A DNA stretch of 64,000 nucleotides from Carnobacterium_A antarcticum (GTDB lineage: Bacteria; Bacillota; Bacilli; Lactobacillales; Carnobacteriaceae). The position numbers and the translations under genes were made by a program. This document shows positions 51,386 through 60,615 of the stretch, one piece after another (within the stretch, counting starts at the first letter, position 1; every line of letters begins with the position of its first letter). The stretch lies in NCBI RefSeq assembly GCF_042658365.1, contig NZ_JBHSQC010000015.1; one strand, given 5' to 3'. A model generated the notes under the pieces. The model was not told where the DNA came from, did not search any database, and worked only from the letters and a program-made list of their open reading frames with translations.

Positions 51386-52183
51386 TTAAATAGTTGCAAC
51401 TGATCCAGAGTCTACGCGGTAATTAGAGCCATTGACAAAAGAAGCCTTTTCAGAGCAGAGGAAGGCAATAACGGCAGCTACTTCTTCTGTTTGCCCGCGG
51501 CGTTTAAGTTCCATATAAGGTCTCTTTTTATCCAGAAACGATTGAATCGCTTCGTCTTTTGACACGTTTAACTCTTTAGAACGTTTATCCATCATGGCAT
51601 CGGTCATCGGTGTCTCAATGAAAGCTGGTGAAACGGTGTTGACCAGCAGTCCTTCACGAGCATAAGTGCGCGACAGTCCTTTTGCAAAAGCAAGAATCCC
51701 GGCTTTTGCACAGCAATAAGGCAATTCATCATCGTAAGGTTGTACAGCATCTTCAGAAGCTATTAAGACAAGTCTGCCCCAGCCGCCATCTCTTAAGTCT
51801 GGTAAGAATTCTTTTACCACACGAACAGGTCCGAGCAAATCAACTTCAAGTGTCGATTCCCAGCCCTCCATATCGATTTCATGAAAAAGTCCCTGCGCAC
51901 CGGTGATGCCGGCTGATTGAACCAAGATATCGATTTTGCCGACTTCTTCTGCAATTTTATCGTGCATCGTTTTCAGCTCTTCGCTACTGGTAATGTCTGC
52001 TGCATAATGAAAAAGCTTATCATTCGTTCCCATTTTAGCCGCGGCTTGTTCTAATTTCTCTTGCTTTTTACCCGTAAGAATAACCGTAGTGCCTTCTTCT
52101 AAAAGAACACGAGCGGTTTCCCAACCAATGCCCGAACTTGATCCAGTGACCAAAGCTATTTTTCCCTCAATACCTAAATCCAT
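51386..52183 (-). CDS. Short-chain dehydrogenase/reductase
   Basis: 265 aa. NAD(P) motif VTGSSSGIGWETARVL, VQSAGITG, catalytic YCCAKAG (Tyr and Lys of YxxxK), and a late FVNGSNYRVDSGS. Classical SDR. The preceding Ser (IASEDAV) is in place. Substrate unknown. First gene of the unit with the FAD oxidoreductase. SD GGAGGAAAG. Confidence 0.9.
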   Translation of the reverse strand: MDLGIEGKIALVTGSSSGIGWETARVLLEEGTTVILTGKKQEKLEQAAAKMGTNDKLFHYAADITSSEELKTMHDKIAEEVGKIDILVQSAGITGAQGLFHEIDMEGWESTLEVDLLGPVRVVKEFLPDLRDGGWGRLVLIASEDAVQPYDDELPYCCAKAGILAFAKGLSRTYAREGLLVNTVSPAFIETPMTDAMMDKRSKELNVSKDEAIQSFLDKKRPYMELKRRGQTEEVAAVIAFLCSEKASFVNGSNYRVDSGSVATI

Positions 52184-52473
52184 GCTGCTTTCCTCCTCAA
52201 TGATTTGTCTGCTGATTTGAATAATCGGGTGAATTCGCTAACATTTATCTGTTACTTAAAATGGTACTATTCTATCTGATCAAATACAATTATTACGCAT
52301 TATGGACATTTAGATGCATCATCAACAATTCCCACTGCAATCCCAGACACAAAAAGGAAAATGTTCATCAGGCTATTATTTTTGTTATTAGTATAGATAA
52401 AGTATACTAGTAGTAAGATAACCAAGAGATTAGTCTGATTTAAAGGAGACTAAAGTGAAATGAGGTGAAGAAA

Positions 52474-53367
52474 ATGTTCACAGACAGACGTTTAACAGAA
52501 GCTTATAAAAAAGCTAGAGTGGAATATTTTGATGAGGATTCAAAATATGTGTTTTTTAGTGATGTCCATCGAGGAGATGGCAGTATGTCAGATGAATTTA
52601 CACGAAATCGGAATATTTATCTTCATGCTTTAAAACATTATTATGAAAATAATTTTACTTATATTGAAGCGGGAGACGGAGATGAAATGTTAGAGTATTC
52701 AGATTTTAAATACACTAAAAATGCTCACCGCGAAGTATTTGATATCATAAAAAAGTTTTTCGATAAAAAGCGTTTGATACGGTTATATGGCAATCATGAT
52801 ATATTTTTGAAGAATAAAAAATTCGTTGAAGAGAATTACTATACAAATTACGATGAATACAATGAAGTGTTTTTTGATTTTCTTAAAGGGCTTAAACCAG
52901 TTGAGGCATTAGTATTAAGAAACTTAGAAACAGGTCAGGAAATTTTAACGGTACATGGCCATCAAGGAGATGCACCTAACGATCAATTTGCGTTTTTTAC
53001 GATGCTTTCTCTCAAATTTTTTTGGCGGTTTCTCCATGGATTTGGCATAAGGAATCCGTCAAGTCCGATAAAAAATGTCTCTAAGCGGCATAAAATTGAA
53101 AAGAACTTTAACAAATGGATTAAAAAGAATAAGATGATGCTGATTTGTGGACATACCCATCGATTTAAATACCCAAAAGACAAGGAGCTGCCTTATTTCA
53201 ATACAGGTTGTTGTGTCTACCCAACTTTTATTACAGCAATTGAACTTACAGAAGGAAAAATTCAATTAGTGCGTTGGGCAATCAAAGTGAGTCCAGATGG
53301 CGTATTGACGATCGAAAAAGAAATAATGAGAGGACCAGAACCTGTTGAAGAGTTTGATATACGATAA
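52474..53367 (+). CDS. Calcineurin-like metallophosphoesterase
   Basis: 297 aa. All five phosphoesterase motifs are present: FFSDVHRGD, EAGDGDEM, RLYGNHD, VHGHQGD and ICGHTHRFKYP, giving a two-metal site. The set resembles the UDP-2,3-diacylglucosamine hydrolase/LpxH-like branch by layout, but there is no lipid A in this kind of organism, so the substrate is unknown. The ATG at 52474 behind GAGGTG is preferred over the GTG at 52465. Monocistronic. Confidence 0.85.
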   Translation: MFTDRRLTEAYKKARVEYFDEDSKYVFFSDVHRGDGSMSDEFTRNRNIYLHALKHYYENNFTYIEAGDGDEMLEYSDFKYTKNAHREVFDIIKKFFDKKRLIRLYGNHDIFLKNKKFVEENYYTNYDEYNEVFFDFLKGLKPVEALVLRNLETGQEILTVHGHQGDAPNDQFAFFTMLSLKFFWRFLHGFGIRNPSSPIKNVSKRHKIEKNFNKWIKKNKMMLICGHTHRFKYPKDKELPYFNTGCCVYPTFITAIELTEGKIQLVRWAIKVSPDGVLTIEKEIMRGPEPVEEFDIR

Positions 53368-53389
53368 GTAGCAATTAATAAAATAAAGC

Positions 53390-53427
53390 GGAGGCTAAGA
53401 GGTAATATTCCTAGCCTCTTTTTTTTG
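53390..53427 (+). terminator. Terminator after the phosphoesterase gene
   Basis: GAGGCTAAGAGG with CCTAGCCTC across TAATATT, then eight T. Confidence 0.85.
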
Positions 53428-53483
53428 AGAAGAAAAAAATCTTAAGCAGAACTTTCAGTTTTAGCTCAAAGAAAAAACCGATT

Positions 53484-53499
53484 TTGTAAGCGTTTTTAT
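53484..53499 (+). promoter_or_regulatory. cre-like site A before E1 alpha
   Basis: TTGTAAGCGTTTTTAT; left half TGTAAGCG is perfect. Confidence 0.5.
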
Positions 53500-53552
53500 T
53501 CATTCTATATGCCTATAGAATACGTCAATTATCCTAACCGAACAATAAGGGG

Positions 53553-53581
53553 TACAATGAATTTGTAAAACGCTTACACAA
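53553..53581 (+). promoter_or_regulatory. -10 box and cre-like site B before E1 alpha
   Basis: TACAAT (53553-53558) as probable -10 without a clear -35. Four bases later TTGTAAAACGCTTACACAA (53563-53581) carries a perfect right half CGCTTACA and covers the start site, a roadblock position for CcpA. Confidence 0.6.
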
Positions 53582-53608
53582 AAAGTTGTTAAGGAAAGGG
53601 ATGTAGAT

Positions 53609-54727
53609 ATGTCTAAAAAAAACGGGACAACATTTAATTTAGATCACATTGTAGAGAGCTATAAAAAAGAATTTCCTTTTTATCAAGTTTTAGATAAAGC
53701 AGGAAAAGTCACCAATTCAGAATTAGAACCTGACTTATCAGATGAAGAATTAACGGAATTGATGCGTCGGATGGTTTGGGCAAGAGCCTACGATCAACGA
53801 GTCACTCTATTGAACCGTCAGGGAGCTCTAGGAAACTACGCTCCAAGCGGAGGACAAGAAGCCAGCCAGATTGCTACTCACTACGCTTTAGGAGATGGAG
53901 ATTTTTTTGCGGGAACCTATCGAGACCTGGTTCCGCTGATTTTTCATGGACTGCCGTTAGAAAAAGCTTTCTTATGGTATAAAGGCCATATGAAAGGAAA
54001 CGAATATCCAGAAGATCTGAATGCATATGTTCCGCAAGTTATCGTCGGTGGTCATATCACTCACGCGATGGGTGTAGCATTGGGAATGAAAAAAAGAAAT
54101 AAAAACAATATTGTCCTTTCAATGAATGGAGATGGAGCAACTTCTCAAGGAGACTTTTACGAAGGTATAAACTTTGCGGGAGTTTATAACGTTCCATATG
54201 TGATCGTTATTCAAAATAACCGCTATGGAATATCTGTTCCGCTTGAAGAACAGACAAAAGCAGAAACACTTGCGCAAAAAGCAGTAGCAGCCGGAATTCC
54301 TGGTATTCAAGTAGATGGTATGGACCCATTGGCGATGTATGCAGCTGTATCAGCAGCACGCGACCATGCATTGGCTGGTAAAGGTCCAGTTGTTATTGAA
54401 GCTTTAACATATCGTTTTGGACCACATACGATGTCTGACGATCCAACGCGTTACCGTAGAGAAAAAGAGTTAGCAGAATGGGAAGAAAAAGATCCACTGA
54501 TTCGCATGAGAAATTACTTAATGGAAAAAGGATTGTGGAGTGAAGAGCAAGAAGACGAGGTCATTGAGACATGTAAAAAAGAAATCAAAGAAGCCGTGAC
54601 AGCGATCGGGAAAGTTGAAAAACAAAAAGTATCTGATTTCTTGAAGAACATGTATGAAGTTTCCCCTCAAAATATACAAGAGCAAATTGCATCGTACGAA
54701 GAAAAGGAGATGTCACAAAATGACTGA
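53609..54727 (+). CDS. 2-oxoacid dehydrogenase E1 alpha (PdhA-like)
   Basis: 372 aa. The thiamine-diphosphate motif NGDGATSQGDFYEGINFAGV with QNNRYGIS, the early LMRRMVWARAYDQR and the late FGPHTMSDDPTRYR. Overall it resembles Bacillus PdhA (371 aa) more than the shorter BkdAA E1. It decarboxylates a 2-oxoacid together with E1 beta. The ptb-buk genes downstream instead suggest a branched-chain or longer acid. Overlaps the E1 beta gene by 8 bp. SD AAAGGGATG is fair. Confidence 0.92.
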   Translation: MSKKNGTTFNLDHIVESYKKEFPFYQVLDKAGKVTNSELEPDLSDEELTELMRRMVWARAYDQRVTLLNRQGALGNYAPSGGQEASQIATHYALGDGDFFAGTYRDLVPLIFHGLPLEKAFLWYKGHMKGNEYPEDLNAYVPQVIVGGHITHAMGVALGMKKRNKNNIVLSMNGDGATSQGDFYEGINFAGVYNVPYVIVIQNNRYGISVPLEEQTKAETLAQKAVAAGIPGIQVDGMDPLAMYAAVSAARDHALAGKGPVVIEALTYRFGPHTMSDDPTRYRREKELAEWEEKDPLIRMRNYLMEKGLWSEEQEDEVIETCKKEIKEAVTAIGKVEKQKVSDFLKNMYEVSPQNIQEQIASYEEKEMSQND

Positions 54728-55697
54728 GAAAACAATTGTTCAAGCCATTAATGATGCCTTAGATTACAAATTGGAGAATGATGAAAACACATTGATTTAT
54801 GGAGAAGACGTAGGTCCTAATGGAGGCGTTTTCAGAGTAACCGATGGATTGCAGACCAAACACGGAAAAGAGCGAGTATTTGATACCCCATTAGCTGAAT
54901 CAGGTATTTTAGGGATGTCTATCGGTCTTGCAACTGAAGGATTTAGACCGATTCCGGAGATTCAATTTTCAGGATTTATTTTAGAAGCAATGGACCCTAT
55001 AATTGCTCAATTTTCCCGTATGCGTTATCGGACAGCTAATACCAGAAACATGCCGATCACGGTCAGAGCACCTTATGGAGGAGGCGTCCATACTCCCGAA
55101 CTTCATTCAGATAATCTTGAAGGAATCTTGTCACAGGTTCCCGGCATGCGGATTGTTATTCCAAGCAACCCTTACGATGCAAAAGGACTATTGATTTCTT
55201 CAATCGAGAGCAATGATCCGGTTATTTTCTTAGAACATTTAAAACTCTACCGTTCGATTAAACAAGATATTCCAGACGAAGATTACCGCGTGCCGTTAGA
55301 TAAGGCTGCAATCACACGAGAAGGGTCAGATGTGACAGTAGTAACTTACGGTTTAATGGTCAGCGAATCATTGAAAGCTGCTCAAACGTTAGAAAAAGAA
55401 GGTATTTCTGTTGAAGTTCTTGATTTGAGAACCGTATCCCCAGTAGATATGGAAACAATCGTTGAATCGATCAAGAAAACTGGACGTGTTGTTGTAGTCC
55501 AAGAAGCGCAAAGACAATCAGGTGTTGCAGGGCAAATCATGTCTGAAATCGGAGAACGAGCATTTATGTATCTAGAAGCTCCAGTTTGCAGAGTGACAGC
55601 TCCAGATACTGTCTTCCCATTTGGGGCAGCAGAAGCAGAATGGATTCCTAATGCTAGTGATATTGCAAATAAAATCAAAGAAACGGTTGAATTCTAA
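54720..55697 (+). CDS. 2-oxoacid dehydrogenase E1 beta (PdhB-like)
   Basis: 325 aa. Start IVQAINDALDYKLENDENTL, IYGEDVGPNGGVFRVTDGL, DTPLAESGILGMSIGLA, RAPYGGGVHTPELHSDNLEG, all typical of the transketolase-type beta subunit. ATG at 54720 after GAAAAGGAG inside the end of E1 alpha; the open frame reaches further back but lacks an SD. Closest in style to PdhB. Confidence 0.94.
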   Translation: MTEKTIVQAINDALDYKLENDENTLIYGEDVGPNGGVFRVTDGLQTKHGKERVFDTPLAESGILGMSIGLATEGFRPIPEIQFSGFILEAMDPIIAQFSRMRYRTANTRNMPITVRAPYGGGVHTPELHSDNLEGILSQVPGMRIVIPSNPYDAKGLLISSIESNDPVIFLEHLKLYRSIKQDIPDEDYRVPLDKAAITREGSDVTVVTYGLMVSESLKAAQTLEKEGISVEVLDLRTVSPVDMETIVESIKKTGRVVVVQEAQRQSGVAGQIMSEIGERAFMYLEAPVCRVTAPDTVFPFGAAEAEWIPNASDIANKIKETVEF

Positions 55698-55720
55698 CCA
55701 GAAATAAGGAGGGCGTACAA

Positions 55721-57085
55721 ATGACCTATTCATTCATACTACCAGATAGTGGTGAAGGAATTCATGAAAGCGAAATCGTGACTTGGGATGTAAAACCGGG
55801 TGATAAAGTAAAAGAAGATGATATTTTAGCAGAAATTCAAAGTGATAAAGCAGTGATCGGTTTGCCATCCCCTGTATCAGGCACGGTAACTAAGATATTG
55901 GTTGCTGAAGGCGAAATTGCTAAAGTAGGAGACCCAATCGTAGAAATTGAAATCGACGGAAAAAGCGACAATGTCAAAGAAGATGAAGAAACGCTGCAAA
56001 AAGATGATCCGCAAGAAAATGAAGTGGTAAAAGAAGGCACCGATACGGTAGCAATCGAACATGAAGATGTTAGCCACTTAAAACCTGGTAAAGAATCCAT
56101 TGAACCTAGCAAAGAAGCTGCGTCGACTTCTCGCAAGCAACATTCTAATACTGATATCAGAATGCTGGCCATTCCATCTGTCAGAAAATACGCACGCGAA
56201 AAAGAAGTGGATTTAACACAAGTTCCGGCAACAGGTAAAAATAATCGAGTCACACGTGAAGACATTGATCATTATTTGGCTTCAGGTGTTTCAAAACCAG
56301 CTGCTGAACCGAAAAAAGAAGCTGTTCCATCTGCGTGGCAAGAAGAACCCGCTAAAACAGCTCCAGCTTCAACTGGAAAAGAACGAAGAGTGAAAATGTC
56401 AGGAACACGTAAAGCTATTGCTAAAGCAATGGTAAATAGCAAAGCTACTTCTCCGCATGTAACGGTACTGGATCGAGTTAACGTAGAAAAACTGGTGGAA
56501 CATAGAGAACGGTTTAAAGTTATCGCTAAAGAAGAAGGAATCAAGTTGACTTATTCAGCTTATTTTGTCAAAGCTTTAGTTGCTGTTTTATCCCGTTATC
56601 CAGAATTGAATGCATCAATCGACGAAACAACAGATGAAATCGTCTACCATGATTACTTTAATGTCGGTATTGCAACGAATACTGATAAAGGACTGTTCGT
56701 ACCGATAATTCGTGATGCAGAACGCAAGAGTCTGTTCACGATTGCTGAAGAAATGGCAGAAAATACGGAAAAAGCTATAAATGGAACTTTAACGAGAGCA
56801 GATATGGAGAATGGTTCAATGACAATCACAAACGTTGGCTCAGTAGCGACGAGCGGGGTATGGTCCACACCAATCATCAATCAGCCCGAAGTTGCTATTT
56901 TAGGGATGGCAAGAATCGAAGATGAAGTAATCCCAGATGAAAATAGACAGCCCATCGTAGTTCCAATGCTGAAAATCTCATTCGGCTTTGACCACCGGAT
57001 TATTGACGGCGTAACAGCACAACAAGCAATCAATGATTTGAAAAAGTTTTTAGCAGACCCAGAACTGCTTTTTGTGAAAGGATGA
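55721..57085 (+). CDS. Dihydrolipoamide acyltransferase E2
   Basis: 454 aa. One lipoyl domain (lipoyl Lys43 in EIQSDKAVIGLPSP), an acidic linker (about 85-140), the E3/E1-binding domain (IPSVRKYAREKEVDLTQVPA, about 148-185), a second Pro/Ala-rich linker and the catalytic core ending in FGFDHRIIDGVTAQQAI with the active DHR-D motif. A single lipoyl domain is usual in Bkd-type and Gram-positive Pdh E2. Forms the core of the complex. SD AGGAGGG. Confidence 0.95.
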   Translation: MTYSFILPDSGEGIHESEIVTWDVKPGDKVKEDDILAEIQSDKAVIGLPSPVSGTVTKILVAEGEIAKVGDPIVEIEIDGKSDNVKEDEETLQKDDPQENEVVKEGTDTVAIEHEDVSHLKPGKESIEPSKEAASTSRKQHSNTDIRMLAIPSVRKYAREKEVDLTQVPATGKNNRVTREDIDHYLASGVSKPAAEPKKEAVPSAWQEEPAKTAPASTGKERRVKMSGTRKAIAKAMVNSKATSPHVTVLDRVNVEKLVEHRERFKVIAKEEGIKLTYSAYFVKALVAVLSRYPELNASIDETTDEIVYHDYFNVGIATNTDKGLFVPIIRDAERKSLFTIAEEMAENTEKAINGTLTRADMENGSMTITNVGSVATSGVWSTPIINQPEVAILGMARIEDEVIPDENRQPIVVPMLKISFGFDHRIIDGVTAQQAINDLKKFLADPELLFVKG

Positions 57086-57095
57086 TGAGTAACTT

Positions 57096-58508
57096 ATGGT
57101 AGTAGGAGATTTTGCAGAAGAGTTAGAAACAGTCGTTATTGGTTCCGGACCAGGGGGGTACGTAGCAGCTATTCGCGCTGCTCAATTGGGACAATCAGTA
57201 ACATTGATCGAACGAGGAAACATTGGCGGTGTGTGTTTAAACGTCGGATGTATTCCTTCTAAAGCACTGATTCATGCTGGCGAAGAGTACCAATCTTCTT
57301 TAAACGCTTCATCAACAGGGATCCAAAACAAAGAAACTACGATTGATTTCAAAAAAACACAAGCTTGGAAAAACAAAAAAGTTGTACAGCCTTTAACCAA
57401 GGGTGTCGAACAATTGTTGAAGAAAAATAACGTTTCTATCATTAAAGGAGAAGCTTATTTCGTCAACAGCCAAACCCTTCATGTGATGTTTGATGAAGAA
57501 AAAGGACAAACATACAAATTCGAAAAGGCAATTATTGCCACAGGCAGCCGGCCGATAGAGCTGAAATCCTTTAAGTTTGGAGAACGCATCATCGACTCTA
57601 CAGGAGCGCTGAGCTTGACCGAGATACCTAAAAAAATGATTGTTATCGGGGGAGGCTACATCGGAACTGAACTGGCCGGAGCTTATGCTAAACTAGGAAC
57701 AGAAGTCACGATTTTAGAAGGAATGGACCAAATCTTGATGGGATTTGAAAAAGATATGGTGAAACTAGTTGAGCAGAATTTCAAACGCAAAAACGTGACA
57801 GTAGTTACAAATGCGATGGCTAAATCAGCTGAACAAAATGAACAGCAAGTAACCGTTACTTATGAAGCAGACGGAGCAGAAAAACAACTTGAAGCAGACT
57901 ATGTATTAGTTTCAGTTGGGCGTCGGCCAAATACGGATGATATCGGATTAGATATCGCAGGTATCGAAACCGACGGTAAAGGCTTTATCCAAGTAGATGA
58001 ACAAGGAAGAACAAATAAGAAGAATATTTTTGCTATCGGTGATATTGTTCCTGGTTTAGCCTTGGCACACAAAGCAAGCTACGAAGCTAAAGTTGCTGCA
58101 GAAGCTATTTCTGGAAGCAAAGGAGCAGCGGTTGACTACTTAGCTATGCCGGCTGTCTGCTTTACTGATCCTGAATTGGCAACTGTCGGATTTACAGAAA
58201 AAGAAGCAAAAGAAAAAGGATTTGAAGTGAAAACCAGCAAGTTTCCGCTGGCCGGGAATGGACGTGCTTTGTCGTTGAACAAAGCAGAAGGGTTCATCCG
58301 CTTAGTAACAGAAAAAGAGAGCCAGGCATTGCTGGGAGCGCAAGTTGCCGGTGTTAATGCCAGCGATTTGATTGCTGAATTGGGCTTAGCTGTTGAGAAT
58401 GGATTAACGGCTGAAGATATTGCGTTAACGATCCATAGTCATCCTTCACTAGGAGAAAGTATTATGGATGCTGCTGAATTAGCCTTAGGACAGCCGATCC
58501 ATATTTAA
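57096..58508 (+). CDS. lpdA: Dihydrolipoamide dehydrogenase E3
   Basis: 470 aa. FAD loop VVIGSGPGGYVAAIRAAQLG, redox disulfide in GGVCLNVGCIPSK (Cys47, Cys52), NAD loop IVIGGGYIGTELAGAYAKLG, and the C-terminal HSHPSLGES with the active His-Glu pair. Reoxidises the lipoyl group of E2 using NAD+. A 9-bp stem-loop (AAGGGCTTT/AAAGTCCTT, about 58537-58578) without a T-run lies before the next gene, possibly an mRNA processing or stability element. Confidence 0.96.
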   Translation: MVVGDFAEELETVVIGSGPGGYVAAIRAAQLGQSVTLIERGNIGGVCLNVGCIPSKALIHAGEEYQSSLNASSTGIQNKETTIDFKKTQAWKNKKVVQPLTKGVEQLLKKNNVSIIKGEAYFVNSQTLHVMFDEEKGQTYKFEKAIIATGSRPIELKSFKFGERIIDSTGALSLTEIPKKMIVIGGGYIGTELAGAYAKLGTEVTILEGMDQILMGFEKDMVKLVEQNFKRKNVTVVTNAMAKSAEQNEQQVTVTYEADGAEKQLEADYVLVSVGRRPNTDDIGLDIAGIETDGKGFIQVDEQGRTNKKNIFAIGDIVPGLALAHKASYEAKVAAEAISGSKGAAVDYLAMPAVCFTDPELATVGFTEKEAKEKGFEVKTSKFPLAGNGRALSLNKAEGFIRLVTEKESQALLGAQVAGVNASDLIAELGLAVENGLTAEDIALTIHSHPSLGESIMDAAELALGQPIHI

Positions 58509-58622
58509 CTGAGCATCACCACAGCAAGAAAATAAGTGAAGGGCTTTAAGAAATCAAGAAATGACTGAAAGTCCTTCCTTATATTTGTTATGGAATTTCT
58601 CATAAAAAAAGGAGAATGGATC

Positions 58623-59672
58623 ATGGAAACTGAGAGACTTACCCCTAAAAAGTATGCAATGAATGTATTAAACGGTCTAGCCATTGGGACAGTTGTTGCT
58701 TTAATTCCTGGAGCATTACTAGGAGAGTTGTTTAAAGCATTGCTTCCGGTATTTCCTCAAGGAGAATTTGTGTTGAACGCTACGTCCATGTCTAATTCGA
58801 TGTTAGGACTGGTTGTCGGTGTGTTAGTCGGAATAAACTTTAAGTTTACTCCTATTCAGTCTACTTCTCTAGGATTAGCAGCTGTTTTAGGCGGCGGAGC
58901 TGTTCAATTTACTGCAGAAGGAATGACTTTAAATGGTACTGGAGATGTGATCAACGTAGGTCTGACTGCAGCTATTGCAGCTGGATTGATTTTAGTGTTA
59001 GGTAACCGCTTAAAAGCCTACACGATACTTTTGATTCCTCCAATTTCTTTAATTGTCGGCGGCGGAGCGGGGCTGTTTATTTTGCCTTATGTAAAGAGTA
59101 TTACCACGCTTATCGGTCATTTGACCGCACAACTGCTGAATTTCCAGCCAATCGTTATGTCTGTGTTGATTGCCATCATTTTCTCTATTTTAATTGTTTC
59201 TCCTATTACTACAGTAGGAATAGCGTTAGCTATTTCATTAGTAGGAATTGGTTCAGGAGCAGGAAACCTAGGCGTTTGTGCTGCCGGCTTCGGATTAGCA
59301 GTTGCTGGATGGAGAGTCAATCCTATCGGAACAAGTTTGGCGCATTTTATTGGTTCGCCAAAAGTATCAATGTCGAACGTATTTGCTAAGCCCAAGATTA
59401 TGCTGCCAATCATTTGCAATGCAGCTTGTTTAGGTGCACTAGCCGCTATCTTTAACATCCAAGGTACACCGATGAGTGCAGGATTTGGCTTTAGTGGGTT
59501 GGTAGGACCCGTAAACCACCTGAATATCGCAGGATGGTCAGTAGGCAACATCATTGTGACAATTCTCGTTTTTCTAGTGGCACCTATCGTATTTGGTGTT
59601 GGATTCAACCATTTATTTACTAAAATCTGGCCGATTATTTCGCCAGAAGATTACAAATTAGAATTAGCATAG
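58623..59672 (+). CDS. PTS EIIC_2-type membrane transporter, orphan (paralogue)
   Basis: 349 aa with about ten membrane helices. The same family as 32234-33280: VLNGLAIGTVVALIPGALLG, GLFILPYVKSITTLIGHLTA, VSPITTVGIALAISLVGIG and IQGTPMSAGFGFSGLVGPVN line up with it. No PTS A or B gene is near. Position between the E3 and phosphotransbutyrylase genes suggests it carries the substrate or product of this 2-oxoacid pathway, for example a branched-chain keto acid or acid; this is inference. ATG at 58623 behind AAAGGAG. Confidence 0.8.
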   Translation: METERLTPKKYAMNVLNGLAIGTVVALIPGALLGELFKALLPVFPQGEFVLNATSMSNSMLGLVVGVLVGINFKFTPIQSTSLGLAAVLGGGAVQFTAEGMTLNGTGDVINVGLTAAIAAGLILVLGNRLKAYTILLIPPISLIVGGGAGLFILPYVKSITTLIGHLTAQLLNFQPIVMSVLIAIIFSILIVSPITTVGIALAISLVGIGSGAGNLGVCAAGFGLAVAGWRVNPIGTSLAHFIGSPKVSMSNVFAKPKIMLPIICNAACLGALAAIFNIQGTPMSAGFGFSGLVGPVNHLNIAGWSVGNIIVTILVFLVAPIVFGVGFNHLFTKIWPIISPEDYKLELA

Positions 59673-59687
59673 GCAGGAGGCAGCAAA

Positions 59688-60614
59688 ATGATTCAAAGTT
59701 TCAAAGAATTGCAGCAAGAATTGATGCAAAAAAAAAATGAACCTAAGAAAGTCGCCGTTGTTAAAGCTGCCAGCAGACATGCTTTAGAAAGCATTTTTGA
59801 ACTGGCAGAAGAAAATTTGGTCATTCCGTATTTGATTGGTGATGAAGAAGCCATCAAAAAGCATCTGTCAGAAATAACGATTAAAAATGCATCGTATATT
59901 ATCGTGCATGCTGAAACAGATACAGAAGCAGCTTTTAAAGGAATTCAATTGGCAAAAGAAGGTCAAGTCGAGTTCATTATGAAAGGCGATTTGCAGACAG
60001 GAACGTTGTTGAAAGAAGTAGTGAATCATGAAACAGGCATTCGCAAACAAAAAGTACTGTCTCATTTAGCTTTGATTGAAGTCCCTGCTTACCCAAAGCT
60101 TATTGGAGTAACCGATGGGGGAATGGTTTTAACTCCCGACATTGAACAGAAAAAGGCCATTATCAAAAATGCTTCAGAAGTGATGCAGGCTTTAGGTTAT
60201 CAGAAGGCCAAGTTTGCCGTTCTGTCCGCTGCAGAAGTCGTACAGCCAAAACTCCCGGCTTCTGTTGATGCTGCAGAACTGACCAAAGAATTTTCTCATG
60301 CACCAGACATGATTGTTGAAGGCCCGATTTCTTTGGATATTGCATTAAGCCCGGAAGCAGCCGGCGAGAAACGGTATCAAGGAAAAATACAAGGAGATAC
60401 AGACGTGTTAGTAGCGCCAGACATTGTATCAGGCAACGCTCTTTCTAAAAGTATGACTCTTTTAGCTGGCGGAAAAATGGCTGGTATCATTGTGGGAGCT
60501 GAAGTTCCTATCATTTTGACTTCCAGAAGTTCTTCAGCTGCAGAGAAAAGAAATTCGCTTCTGCTGGCTCTCAAAGTTAGTCAAGGAGCTAATAAGAAAG
60601 GAGTATCTGAATAA
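59688..60614 (+). CDS. ptb: Phosphate butyryltransferase
   Basis: 308 aa. KKVAVVKAASRHALESIF, FIMKGDLQTGTLLKEVVN, IGVTDGGMVLTPDIEQKK, VEGPISLDIALSPEAA and AGGKMAGIIVGAEVPIILTS are typical of Ptb. It swaps CoA for phosphate on butyryl-, isobutyryl- or isovaleryl-CoA. 15 bp after the transporter gene, 1 bp before buk. Confidence 0.95.
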   Translation: MIQSFKELQQELMQKKNEPKKVAVVKAASRHALESIFELAEENLVIPYLIGDEEAIKKHLSEITIKNASYIIVHAETDTEAAFKGIQLAKEGQVEFIMKGDLQTGTLLKEVVNHETGIRKQKVLSHLALIEVPAYPKLIGVTDGGMVLTPDIEQKKAIIKNASEVMQALGYQKAKFAVLSAAEVVQPKLPASVDAAELTKEFSHAPDMIVEGPISLDIALSPEAAGEKRYQGKIQGDTDVLVAPDIVSGNALSKSMTLLAGGKMAGIIVGAEVPIILTSRSSSAAEKRNSLLLALKVSQGANKKGVSE

Positions 60615-60615
60615 A

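Noticed and set aside
55837..56265. 142-codon antisense frame in the E2 gene
   Set aside because: Falls in the repetitive linker and lipoyl region of E2; Ser/Thr/Phe-rich shadow without an SD.
59117..59608. 163-codon antisense frame in the second EIIC_2 gene
   Set aside because: Same kind of shadow as in the paralogue; the sense frame is clearly coding.
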